From Candidatus Vogelbacteria bacterium (GTDB lineage Bacteria > Patescibacteria > Paceibacteria > UBA9973 > UBA12445), in assembly GCA_016201425.1 (NCBI GenBank), contig JACQCW010000024.1, forward strand, positions 1-11,181: a DNA stretch of 11,181 nt. The letters run 5' to 3'. Shown in pieces: positions 1 to 5,993 of this stretch. Positions within the stretch are counted from its first letter, which is position 1; every line of letters starts with the position of its first letter. A program made the position numbers and the translations under genes. Below the pieces are notes generated by a model. It was not told the origin of the DNA, searched no databases, and saw only the letters and a list, made by a program, of their open reading frames with translations.

Positions 1-252
1 TTGTGGTCTAACCTCGCCCTCCTTTTCTTTCCAGGAGAGTTTCCAGTAGCCTGTCGGGGCTTCTTCCTGCCAGTCTTTCTCTGCTTCTATGGCCGGCTCT
101 GTTTTTGGAGTGATTTTTCCAAGTATTGCAGATACATCTACCTTATCTCCCGCGAAGTGTTTATACAGCTCTACGCTTACACCTGCGATGAGTAGAAAAC
201 AAAGTGTAAGGTATGTCAGGAGTTCAAGGATGAAGCCTGATTTGTTGCGCAA
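1..252 (-). CDS. Small membrane-anchored protein, 3' end outside the window
   Basis: I do not recognise the family. The reading frame opens with TTG at 252-250 and stays open for 84 codons to the window edge, so the C-terminus is missing. A strong AGGAGG sits six bases upstream (259-264), which decides this unusual start. Residues about 8-25 form a hydrophobic segment (ILELLTYLTLCFLLIAGV), read as an N-terminal anchor or uncleaved signal. After it comes a soluble, charged part with two Trp-rich patches near residues 60 and 70 (DWQEE; YWKLSWKEKEGE). It starts 16 bases after the stop of the SPFH-like gene and is very probably co-transcribed with it, suggesting a partner at the same membrane. 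Function unknown; the real-gene call rests on the SD, the open frame and the operon spacing. Confidence 0.72.
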   Translation of the reverse strand, partial: MRNKSGFILELLTYLTLCFLLIAGVSVELYKHFAGDKVDVSAILGKITPKTEPAIEAEKDWQEEAPTGYWKLSWKEKEGEVRPQ

Positions 253-258
253 GGTACA

Positions 259-264
259 CCTCCT
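259..264 (-). promoter_or_regulatory. Shine-Dalgarno AGGAGG that fixes a TTG start
   Basis: Consensus AGGAGG lies between the stop of the SPFH-like gene (269-271) and the TTG start at 252-250, with a six-base spacer. No ATG or GTG lies at a suitable distance in that frame, so the SD selects the TTG. Confidence 0.75.
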
Positions 265-268
265 AAGT

Positions 269-1492
269 TTATTTCTTGGTTTCCTTAACGACTTCGAGTA
301 GGGCCGTTAGGGATCTGGTAAGATCCGGTATGATCACCGCTTGAGAGGAACGGCTTTCCTTTACTCTGCGGTCTTCCGCTATCTTATTGTAGGCTTCATC
401 CAGTGACATTTTTTTGGTGCCCGACTCTGTGTTGACAGCATCCATATACTCTCGGGCCTTTTGCATATCAACTTTGAATTCGGCGATAGATCCTTGGCCG
501 GCTTCCTCTTCGCGGACCTTAGACGTGGCAGCCTCCTCAACACCTCCAAGGATTTGAATCTTTCCAAGCGAGAAGCCGTGGATCAGAATACCCAAACCGT
601 CATCTCTGAAGTTGCCTTGTACTTGAGCGAGGTTTGAAATTTGGATACGCCTACGGGTGATTGCGGCTTTTAGCGTTGCGAGTTCTTTCGGATCAAGGAG
701 CCTAAGAGTATCCGTGAGCTTCTCCCATCCCTTACCAAACTGGTCGATATCTCTCTTGTTGGGCTTGGGGCGAGGGACAGTGAAGTATCGAAGCAAACAT
801 GGGGTCGGAATCTCCGAAGGGATATCGTCCAGACACTTTCCGAGGAGTGGCTTTGCGATGCGGGCCACAACATCAGCGCCCGAGGCTCGCGCCTCACGCC
901 AATCTGCTGGACCTTCTTCATCAGACGAGGCCCATACGCGGAGTACTGGTTCAACTCTTGCCATCAGAATTTTTTTGATTCCCGCGGCCTCACCCTTGTC
1001 GATGTAGGTATGGAGGTGATGTATTGACGGGGAGGCAATAAGTTTGTAGGGAAACCTTGCCTTAGAGCCGTCGGGCAAAACGACATCCGTCTCGCTTTCG
1101 ATTATGATTGGTTCTGTCGGGATGAGGTCGATGCTGAAGAGCGGCGCTGGCGGGTAGAACTTAATTCCGTCCGCACAGTATGTTTTGGTTTTTCTCCCCA
1201 AAATTTTGACTAGTCCAGTGTAAGCAGGTCGGGATGGGACAGTCTGATTTGACCTCTTTACGTAGAGGTATGAGACCGGCAGTGCAAAAAGCAAACAAAG
1301 AAAGATATTTGTTTTTGTCAGAATTACCGAACTTATTGCGTAGATGGTCCAGATCAGTGCACAGTGCACCAGCGCGGCAAAAATGTTTACCAGACTTATC
1401 TCGGCAAAAAAGGTAATGGCTACCAATAGAAGTGCCACGAGACAAATCCTGCCGGTGTCACTTGTGGCGAACTGGACGACATTTTCGAGCAT
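269..1492 (-). CDS. SPFH/band-7-like membrane protein
   Basis: 407 aa. The N-terminus carries three hydrophobic stretches at about residues 16-33, 35-58 and 62-79, so it is anchored in the membrane. From about residue 88 the pattern resembles an SPFH/band-7 (prohibitin-stomatin) domain: a GLVKILGRK opening, a GIKFYPPAPLF turn (the 'G-hxF-P' of the family), a long beta-rich part, then GLGILIHGFSLGKIQI followed by a charged helical tail (about 330-405) likely to form a coiled coil. Such proteins oligomerise as membrane scaffolds and often organise proteases or lipid domains; any specific role here is inference. Start ATG has SD AAGGAGG at 1498-1504 with five bases between. It is first in an operon with the small membrane protein downstream. 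Codon use is more GC-rich than in nadK or uvrC across the divergent promoters. The SPFH assignment is by pattern only and fairly likely. Confidence 0.75.
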   Translation of the reverse strand: MLENVVQFATSDTGRICLVALLLVAITFFAEISLVNIFAALVHCALIWTIYAISSVILTKTNIFLCLLFALPVSYLYVKRSNQTVPSRPAYTGLVKILGRKTKTYCADGIKFYPPAPLFSIDLIPTEPIIIESETDVVLPDGSKARFPYKLIASPSIHHLHTYIDKGEAAGIKKILMARVEPVLRVWASSDEEGPADWREARASGADVVARIAKPLLGKCLDDIPSEIPTPCLLRYFTVPRPKPNKRDIDQFGKGWEKLTDTLRLLDPKELATLKAAITRRRIQISNLAQVQGNFRDDGLGILIHGFSLGKIQILGGVEEAATSKVREEEAGQGSIAEFKVDMQKAREYMDAVNTESGTKKMSLDEAYNKIAEDRRVKESRSSQAVIIPDLTRSLTALLEVVKETKK

Positions 1493-1558
1493 GTGTGCCT
1501 CCTTGGCTTTACGTTTATCGGTAAAATGTTAGTTGTCGAAGATCTAGATTTAACCAAT

Positions 1559-1586
1559 ATTATATACCTTAGTTTGGATTTGTCAA
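1559..1586 (-). promoter_or_regulatory. Sigma-70-type promoter of the SPFH-like operon
   Basis: On the minus strand TTGACA (1586-1581, perfect consensus) and TATAAT (1564-1559, perfect consensus) are separated by 16 bases. The predicted start near 1552 gives a leader of about 60 bases before the ATG at 1492. This is the best sigma-70-like promoter in the window. Confidence 0.7.
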
Positions 1587-1595
1587 GGCATAGAT

Positions 1596-1624
1596 TTGAT
1601 AAATTATTCAGGTTTTGGTATTGT
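1596..1624 (+). promoter_or_regulatory. Promoter of the tRNA-Leu(UAG)-nadK-uvrC unit
   Basis: TTGATA (1596-1601), a 17-base spacer, then TATTGT (1619-1624) preceded by TG at 1616-1617 (extended -10). Predicted start near 1631, about 12 bases before the tRNA. Its -35 lies only nine bases from the -35 of the divergent promoter. Confidence 0.55.
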
Positions 1625-1642
1625 AATCATGGACTAAATTAA

Positions 1643-1726
1643 GCGCAGGTGGTGAAATTGGTAGACACGCTAGCCTTAGGAGCTAGAGCCCGCAAGGGTG
1701 TGGAGGTTCGAGTCCTCTCCTGCGCA
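1643..1726 (+). tRNA. tRNA-Leu (anticodon UAG)
   Basis: 84 nt with a complete cloverleaf. Acceptor GCGCAGG (1643-1649) pairs with CCTGCGC (1719-1725) and the discriminator is A1726. The anticodon stem CTAGC/GCTAG (1670-1674, 1682-1686) encloses loop CTTAGGA with anticodon TAG at 1677-1679, which reads CUA and probably other CUN codons. A class II long variable arm (CCC-gcaa-GGG) and the T-arm loop TTCGAGT are present. CCA is not encoded (CAAA follows), so the CCA-adding enzyme is needed. The nadK start codon begins four bases after the discriminator, so the tRNA and nadK almost certainly share a transcript. Confidence 0.97.
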
Positions 1727-1730
1727 CAAA

Positions 1731-2435
1731 ATGAAAGTATTATTATATGGTAAAAATTCAAGTCAGCTATCCGAACTTCTCGTGAAGTATGGCTTGGAGC
1801 AGGTCGTAGAGAGCCCAGATGTGGTTATAAGTTTTGGTGGTGATGGAACATATCTACTTTCCGAAAGGGATTTTCCTGGTGTGCCGAAGGTCATGATTAG
1901 AGACAGTAAGATTTGTAAAAAGTGCGTTAATCTACCGACAGAAGAAGTTCTCAAGAGGTTGTCTCTGAGGCAGTACGTAGATAACGATATTATTAAGTTA
2001 GAGGCGGAATATGACGGCAAAAAATATCTTGCTGTTAACGACATAATAATGTCACGCAGTGTGCCGACAGCAGCAATTAGGTATCGTGTGAGAATCAATG
2101 ATATCTCATACTTGGATGGGCGTGAGATAGTGGGCGATGGTTTGGTTGTAGCAACACCTTTTGGTAGTGGAGCATACTACCGAAGTATTACTGACGGTGT
2201 ATTTTCTGTTGGCTTGGGTCTAGCATTTAATAATAGTACTGAACAGGTTGATCACATTATAATCAAAGAAACGGACCGTGTGATGTTTGAATTAACAAGA
2301 GGGTATGCGGTGTTGGCCGTACCCGGATATGACCTCGTTACTATAGTTGAGGGTTCGAGCGTCTCAATTAAAACTGCCGAAGAGAAAGGCAAAATTTTGA
2401 CTTTTGGTGAGGAGTTTAGATACTGGGCTCATTAA
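1731..2435 (+). CDS. nadK: NAD kinase (ATP-NAD kinase family)
   Basis: Phosphorylates NAD to NADP in the cytoplasm with ATP (or polyphosphate). 234 aa, shorter than the usual 260-300. The diagnostic GGDGT nucleotide-binding motif is at residues 36-40. The second conserved region reads VNDII at 102-106, where the family usually has NE (Asp replaces Glu, a mild deviation). The glycine-rich GDGLVVATPFGSGAYY at 135-150 corresponds to the family's 'DG-STPTGSTAY' block. The C-terminal beta-sandwich half is complete. The ATG at 1731 is chosen because the upstream in-frame sequence is the tRNA; only CAAA separates them and there is no SD, so translation must start on an almost leaderless RNA. uvrC follows after ten bases. 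Family assignment firm, substrate preference not visible. Confidence 0.87.
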   Translation: MKVLLYGKNSSQLSELLVKYGLEQVVESPDVVISFGGDGTYLLSERDFPGVPKVMIRDSKICKKCVNLPTEEVLKRLSLRQYVDNDIIKLEAEYDGKKYLAVNDIIMSRSVPTAAIRYRVRINDISYLDGREIVGDGLVVATPFGSGAYYRSITDGVFSVGLGLAFNNSTEQVDHIIIKETDRVMFELTRGYAVLAVPGYDLVTIVEGSSVSIKTAEEKGKILTFGEEFRYWAH

Positions 2436-2445
2436 TTCCATCTTT

Positions 2446-3495
2446 ATGAAGAGGCTAAATAAAAAATTGCCGGATTCTCCCGGGGTGTATTTTTTTAAGA
2501 AGGGGCGTGAGATTTTGTATATAGGTAAAGCCACATCCCTCCGTGATCGTGTAAGAAGTTATTTTAATAGCGATGTCGTGAATTCTCGTGGACCGTTAAT
2601 TTTAGAGATGATTCAGATTGCCACGTCTATTACATTTAGAAAGACTGACTCTGTTCTTGAGGCCGTGATTCTTGAAGTAGAGCTCATAAAAAAGTATCAA
2701 CCAAAGTTTAATACACGGGAGAAGGACAATCGAAGTTTTAATTTCGTGGTTATTACTGATGAACAATATCCACGAGTCCTTGTCGAGAGAGGTAGGGCTT
2801 TGGGTGGCGGCACTGAAAGTTTTGCAATAAAAAAGTTGTTTGGCCCATTTCCTTCTGGAGCGGAACTCAAAGAGGCACTGAGGATTATTCGGAAGATTTT
2901 TCCATTTCGGGACACATGCACTCCAAATTCTGGTAAACCATGTTTTAATCGACAGATTGATTTGTGCCCCGGGGTTTGTACTGGTGAGATTTCTGTGGTT
3001 GATTACAATAAACAGATTAAGAACATTGAACTTTTCTTTGAAGGTCAAAAAAAGATCATTCTAAGGCGTTTGAGGCGTGAAATGGCAAGTTTGTCTCTAT
3101 CTCTTAAATTTGAACGAGCAAACGTAGTAAAAAAGCAGATATTTGCACTTCAGCATATTGCCGATGTGAGTTTATTACGAAGGGAGATTTTTACCACACC
3201 AATTGATTCAAATGATTTTCCGAATAAAATATTTAGAATTGAAGCCTATGATGTTGCACATCACGCCGGACACGAAAATGTGGGTGTTATGGTTGTGATA
3301 GAGAATGGAGAAGTGGTTAGGGGTGAATACAAAAAGTTTAAAATTCGTGGTGATTATCATGCAGATGACCTAAGATCTCTAAAAGAAATTTTGCTTCGTC
3401 GGCTAAATCACCCGGAATGGAGATTTCTAACGAAGCCCATAGATTTGCAATTGGTTACCATCGATATTTGTCGGCTAAAATTAAATAGACTATAA
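2446..3495 (+). CDS. uvrC: UvrC-like excinuclease subunit, truncated by an out-of-frame internal deletion
   Basis: UvrC makes both incisions in UvrABC nucleotide excision repair. The 349-aa frame holds the GIY-YIG nuclease domain (GVY 13-15, YIGKA 25-29, Arg33, likely catalytic Glu77), the four cluster-binding Cys 158, 166, 174 and 178, a UVR helix for UvrB contact (about 220-238), and the start of the RNase H-like domain with YDVAHHAG (Asp269). After HPEW (322-325), where family members continue towards the VDGGK motif with the second catalytic Asp, the sequence turns non-homologous and stops. The later UvrC block EAHRFAI-YHR is found right here in the -1 frame (3423-3488). So roughly 60-70 residues and the frame are lost, and the helix-hairpin-helix end is absent. 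The 5' nuclease should be dead, the GIY-YIG half may survive. No SD precedes the ATG, ten bases after nadK. It could be a pseudogene or an assembly error. Confidence 0.8.
   Translation: MKRLNKKLPDSPGVYFFKKGREILYIGKATSLRDRVRSYFNSDVVNSRGPLILEMIQIATSITFRKTDSVLEAVILEVELIKKYQPKFNTREKDNRSFNFVVITDEQYPRVLVERGRALGGGTESFAIKKLFGPFPSGAELKEALRIIRKIFPFRDTCTPNSGKPCFNRQIDLCPGVCTGEISVVDYNKQIKNIELFFEGQKKIILRRLRREMASLSLSLKFERANVVKKQIFALQHIADVSLLRREIFTTPIDSNDFPNKIFRIEAYDVAHHAGHENVGVMVVIENGEVVRGEYKKFKIRGDYHADDLRSLKEILLRRLNHPEWRFLTKPIDLQLVTIDICRLKLNRL
3423..3488 (+). pseudogene. uvrC: Out-of-frame remnant of the UvrC RNase H-like domain
   Basis: Read in the -1 frame relative to the uvrC reading frame, these bases give ISNEAHRFAIGYHRYLSA and then KIK-stop. 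This matches the UvrC block 'RDEAHRFAI-YHR-LRSK', which carries the conserved His of the second nuclease centre. Upstream of 3423 this frame does not resemble UvrC, while the other frame does (up to HPEW at 3409-3420). The switch therefore marks a deletion junction at about 3420-3423. The remnant ends with a stop soon after YHR, so the C-terminal HhH region is missing as well. Confidence 0.75.
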
Positions 3496-3499
3496 AAGT

Positions 3500-3525
3500 C
3501 CCGATATTGATCTTTCAATATCGGG
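3500..3525. terminator. Bidirectional hairpin terminator between convergent genes
   Basis: CCCGATATTGA, loop TCTT, TCAATATCGGG: a perfect 11-bp inverted repeat filling the gap between the uvrC stop (3493-3495) and the protease stop (3531-3533). The plus side is followed by only a weak T-rich run (TTATTT). The minus side is followed by ACTTTTATA. It can end transcripts from both sides. Confidence 0.75.
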
Positions 3526-3530
3526 TCAGA

Positions 3531-4784
3531 TTATTTGCCTATCTTAATTGTGGCCTTAGTATCATCGTCACTATCTTCATCGTCGTTAGATTTCGGTTTC
3601 GGTGTCTTGTCGGTGTCGCTTGGGTATGTAGTTTTTGTTAAAGTGAGATCGACACTCTTTTCAGTTATTTTACCACGGACCGACCGCTTAAATACAACCT
3701 TAATTTTTTCTCCAACCTTTTTATCGATTAGAAAGATTCTAACATCCATTCCGGTTGTAATTGGTTTTCCGTTCATGGAAATAATTATGTCACCTTTTTC
3801 TAGGCCAGCCTTCTTGGCAGCTCCAGGGACTCTTTTGTCCTCGTTGTCGTTTGGATTTTCAAACTCATCTATCGAGGTGATTATTGCTGAGTGGTTCCCC
3901 CATGTTTCTTTTGCGATCTCCATCTTATCGCCAATATATTCAACGTCTGTGATTTTTTCAATATACTTGAGATCCTCATTCCCCGGCGAGTCCTTGTTTT
4001 CGCCATCTCTGGGGAAGTTCGCAGTTAATGCATCGAAGCCTGCTGAGGGCGGATTTACTTCACCCCTTTTGAGTAATTCAATGTTCGCGAGAGCAATGGA
4101 TTGTGCGAACGCCAGACCATCACAATTTTCGTGAATTGCATTTGCGATACCAATAACCTCTTCCTGCTCATTAAATACCGGACAACCAGAGTTACCGTGG
4201 TTTATGGGGCAGTCCGTCTGTATGAAATCGTCAATATAGTGCATCTGGATGTTTCTATGAAGCGAACTGACGATTCCACTGGTTAAGGAGTTTGCTAGGT
4301 GGTTTGGATTACCAATCGCCCAGTCTCTTTCTCCAATTTTAATTTTGGTTGAGTCTCCAATCTTTACCTGTGAATATTCTGCCGGGCCGATATTTTGAGC
4401 TTGTATCATTCCCATGTCTGCGTCATCGATTGATCCTGCAAAAGTCGCTTTGTATTTTCGGTTGTGTGACTGGATCACGATCCAGTAAGCGTATTTCTTA
4501 ATTGAATCTTTTTGCTTTTTTGTAATCTTTCGTGCGAGTTCAAGTTTAATAACGTGAGCCGCTGTAAGGATGTGGCCATCTTTGTCAACAAAGAATCCTG
4601 TGCCCGACCATTCTTTGGAGGTTCCATCTTTGAAGTAAACGGTTGTATTTACGTCACAGATTTTATCTTTGTTGTGTTCGTAAATAGACTGGCCCGTGAT
4701 TTCTTCAGACCTGGCGACTGCAATTGGGAAAATAAAAGAAAAACAAAACAGTAGCGCCATAATTAAAGCTTTGATTTTGATCAT
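3531..4784 (-). CDS. Secreted HtrA/DegP-type serine protease with PDZ domain
   Basis: 417 aa. A Sec-type signal peptide covers residues 1-24 (KIK, hydrophobic core, AVA-R cleavage), so the enzyme acts outside the cytoplasmic membrane. The trypsin-like domain (about 35-240) shows all three catalytic residues: His77 in TAAHV, Asp123 in DDADMGM and Ser199 in HGNSGCP. One PDZ domain follows at about 290-385 (GAAKKAGLEKGDIIISMNGK), with substrate recognition as its expected role. The tail after 390 is rich in Asp/Pro/Lys and probably disordered. Members of the family degrade or refold damaged envelope proteins; that role here is inferred from the domains. An SD, AAGGAGGT (4791-4798), lies six bases before the ATG. 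It is a single-gene unit convergent with uvrC; no clear promoter was found upstream. Intact, with high certainty at family level. Confidence 0.9.
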   Translation of the reverse strand: MIKIKALIMALLFCFSFIFPIAVARSEEITGQSIYEHNKDKICDVNTTVYFKDGTSKEWSGTGFFVDKDGHILTAAHVIKLELARKITKKQKDSIKKYAYWIVIQSHNRKYKATFAGSIDDADMGMIQAQNIGPAEYSQVKIGDSTKIKIGERDWAIGNPNHLANSLTSGIVSSLHRNIQMHYIDDFIQTDCPINHGNSGCPVFNEQEEVIGIANAIHENCDGLAFAQSIALANIELLKRGEVNPPSAGFDALTANFPRDGENKDSPGNEDLKYIEKITDVEYIGDKMEIAKETWGNHSAIITSIDEFENPNDNEDKRVPGAAKKAGLEKGDIIISMNGKPITTGMDVRIFLIDKKVGEKIKVVFKRSVRGKITEKSVDLTLTKTTYPSDTDKTPKPKSNDDEDSDDDTKATIKIGK

Positions 4785-4897
4785 TTTGCCACCTCCTTTT
4801 TGTGATAATATGACAAATATCTTCTATTTTTAGGCTATCATGTTGAACATTTTGTGGGTAGGATGATCTGTGGATAATAAAATTGATCATTTGTAGT

Positions 4898-4926
4898 TTG
4901 CCATTTGGACACAATTTTGATATTTT
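4898..4926 (+). promoter_or_regulatory. Probable promoter for the GIY-YIG / tRNA-Leu(CAA) / hydrolase run
   Basis: TTGCCA (4898-4903, five of six bases match), a 17-base spacer and TATTTT (4921-4926) with TG at 4918-4919 as an extended -10. Predicted start near 4933, so the leader of about 98 bases would contain the GC-rich hairpin at 4945-4990. Confidence 0.42.
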
Positions 4927-4944
4927 AATACCTGCTTGCCGGAG

Positions 4945-4990
4945 CCCGCCCGCAACGCCTGAGCAGGTCAGTCTTGCGATGGCGGGCGGG
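4945..4990. repeat. GC-rich imperfect palindrome (possible dispersed repeat)
   Basis: CCCGCCCGC (4945-4953) is the exact reverse complement of GCGGGCGGG (4982-4990). Inside it CGC (4956-4958) can pair with GCG (4976-4978) and CTGA (4959-4962) with TCAG (4968-4971), giving a long stem with small internal loops. The block is far richer in GC than the AT-rich sequence on both sides, which suggests an inserted palindromic element of the REP or MITE kind. It lies in the 246-base gap between the divergent protease and GIY-YIG genes; the rest of that gap holds only the putative promoter and a T-rich stretch at 5005-5014. Confidence 0.6.
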
Positions 4991-5030
4991 TGGCGAAATG
5001 CCCTTCCTTTTTTCTTGAGACACCACATTT

Positions 5031-5273
5031 ATGTTTTATTTTACTTACGTTCTAAAAAGTCTGAAAGATGATAGAATGTATATCGGGTGGACCAACAATC
5101 TTAGGAATAGGATAGAGTCACACAACAAGGGAAATGTAGAGTCTACTGCAGAACGTAGGCCACTCCAACTTATTTATTATGAGGCGTGTAATTCGAGAGA
5201 TTCTGCGATAAAAAGAGAAAGATTTTTCAAAACTGGTTTTGGTAGGAGATATTTAAAAAATAGAACTAAATAA
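5031..5273 (+). CDS. Small free-standing GIY-YIG nuclease-family protein
   Basis: 80 aa, the whole protein being one GIY-YIG domain of the short (YhbQ/UPF0213-like) type. The motif halves are TYVLKS (5-10) and YIGWT (17-21), followed by Arg25, His31-Asn32 and a likely metal-binding Glu at 51 (LIYYEA). A basic end (IKRERFFKTGFGRR) fits DNA contact. Relatives are structure-selective or nonspecific nucleases, mostly without a defined role, and they are common in CPR genomes. No SD precedes the ATG. The stop is six bases before the tRNA-Leu(CAA) gene, so they probably share a transcript. Complete and intact; cellular role unknown. Confidence 0.85.
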   Translation: MFYFTYVLKSLKDDRMYIGWTNNLRNRIESHNKGNVESTAERRPLQLIYYEACNSRDSAIKRERFFKTGFGRRYLKNRTK

Positions 5274-5279
5274 TTATCT

Positions 5280-5362
5280 GCCGGAGTGGCGAAATGGTAT
5301 ACGCAATAGACTCAAAATCTATCGATCGCAAGGTCATGTGGGTTCAAGTCCCACCTCCGGCA
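5280..5362 (+). tRNA. tRNA-Leu (anticodon CAA)
   Basis: 83 nt. Acceptor GCCGGAG (5280-5286) pairs with CTCCGGC (5355-5361); discriminator A5362. Anticodon stem ATAGA/TCTAT (5306-5310, 5318-5322) and loop CTCAAAA place anticodon CAA at 5313-5315, reading UUG. The long variable arm (GATC-gcaa-GGTC) is typical of tRNA-Leu, and the T-arm GTGGG-TTCAAGT-CCCAC is perfect. CCA is not encoded. Only CAA separates the discriminator from the GTG start of the hydrolase gene. Confidence 0.97.
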
Positions 5363-5365
5363 CAA

Positions 5366-5941
5366 GTGAAAAAGAGAGTAATCATTGCACATGGTTGGGC
5401 GAGTAATCCAAATGATTGCTGGTTTCCATGGATTAAAAAAGAATTTGAGAAAAATGACTTTGAGGTATTTGTCCCTGCATTCCCAAATCCGGGAATTCCG
5501 GAAATAAAGAGCTGGGTTAAAACTCTAGACGAGACAGTTGGAGTAATAGATGGGGCGACGTATTTTGTGGGTCACAGCATTGGCTGTCAAACAATCTTGA
5601 GATATCTTCAAACTCTCTCATTGGATCAGAAGATTGCCGGCGTTGTTTTTGTTGGTGGTTGGTTTAGTTTAATTGGTCTTGAAACAGTTGAAGAAAAAAT
5701 AGTAACTGATCCGTGGCTTAATATGCCTATAGATTTTGAAAAGATCAAATTTTTAATTTCCAAAAGTGTGGCTATTTTTTCTGACAATGATCAGTGGGTT
5801 GCACTAGATAATCAAAATACTTTTAGAGACAAATTGGGGTCAGAGATTGTAATTGAACATAACAAGGGGCATTTTGATAGGACAAATAAAGTTTTTGAAT
5901 TGCCAAGCGCACTCGAGGCTATAATTAAAATGGCAAAGTAG
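5366..5941 (+). CDS. RBBP9/YdeN-type alpha/beta serine hydrolase
   Basis: 191 aa, the usual size of this compact alpha/beta-hydrolase family. The oxyanion-side HGW is at residues 9-11, the nucleophile elbow GHSIG at 69-73 with Ser71, the acid in SDNDQWV at 139-145 (Asp142 most likely) and the catalytic His in NKGHF at 166-170 (His169), so the triad is complete. The true substrate is unknown; family members are esterases or peptidase-like enzymes, cytoplasmic as there is no signal peptide. GTG at 5366 is chosen because the reading frame upstream is the tRNA-Leu(CAA) gene. Three bases separate them and no SD exists, so the protein is probably made from an mRNA released by tRNA 3' processing. 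Family call firm. Confidence 0.85.
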   Translation: MKKRVIIAHGWASNPNDCWFPWIKKEFEKNDFEVFVPAFPNPGIPEIKSWVKTLDETVGVIDGATYFVGHSIGCQTILRYLQTLSLDQKIAGVVFVGGWFSLIGLETVEEKIVTDPWLNMPIDFEKIKFLISKSVAIFSDNDQWVALDNQNTFRDKLGSEIVIEHNKGHFDRTNKVFELPSALEAIIKMAK

Positions 5942-5954
5942 CACCTACTTTTGC
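5933..5954 (+). terminator. Weak hairpin over the hydrolase stop codon, possible terminator
   Basis: AAAGTAG (5935-5941, containing the stop) pairs with CTACTTT (5945-5951) across a three-base loop. A one-base bulge then allows two more G-C pairs. It is AT-rich with a very short T-run, so it may only weaken read-through into parB. Confidence 0.25.
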
Positions 5955-5959
5955 ACAGT

Positions 5960-5987
5960 TTGAAGGTGTGATAGTTCGTGCTAAAAT
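5960..5987 (+). promoter_or_regulatory. Extended -10 promoter placing the parB start at or next to its ATG
   Basis: TTGAAG (5960-5965), a 16-base spacer and TAAAAT (5982-5987) with TG at 5979-5980 (TGcTAAAAT). Seven bases beyond the -10 is position 5994, the A of the parB ATG, so the transcript should be leaderless. There is no SD upstream of the ATG. Confidence 0.6.
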
Positions 5988-5993
5988 TTTGAT

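Noticed and set aside
1698..1730. Extension of nadK (and likewise of the hydrolase at 5294-5365) upstream into the tRNA genes
   Set aside because: The frames stay open by chance through the tRNA sequence; the encoded residues are not family-like and the tRNA genes are complete.
3398..3479. Ten-base direct repeat GTCGGCTAAA at 3398-3407 and 3470-3479 around the uvrC junction
   Set aside because: A deletion by recombination between direct repeats would leave one copy at the junction; here both copies remain and the junction lies between them, so it is probably chance.
3535..4134. Plus-strand frame of 199 codons antisense to the protease
   Set aside because: It is the mirror of a protease with complete catalytic triad and PDZ domain; composition (Ser, Phe, Ile rich) is typical of an antisense shadow.
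4785..4900. Promoter for the HtrA-type protease
   Set aside because: TATTAT-like -10 sequences exist upstream but none has an acceptable -35 at 16-18 bases, so no site is claimed.
4705..5028. Minus-strand frame of 107 codons overlapping the protease start
   Set aside because: Its middle is the translation of the GC-rich palindrome and its end is an antisense or other-frame reading of the protease signal peptide region; no SD and no family-like pattern.
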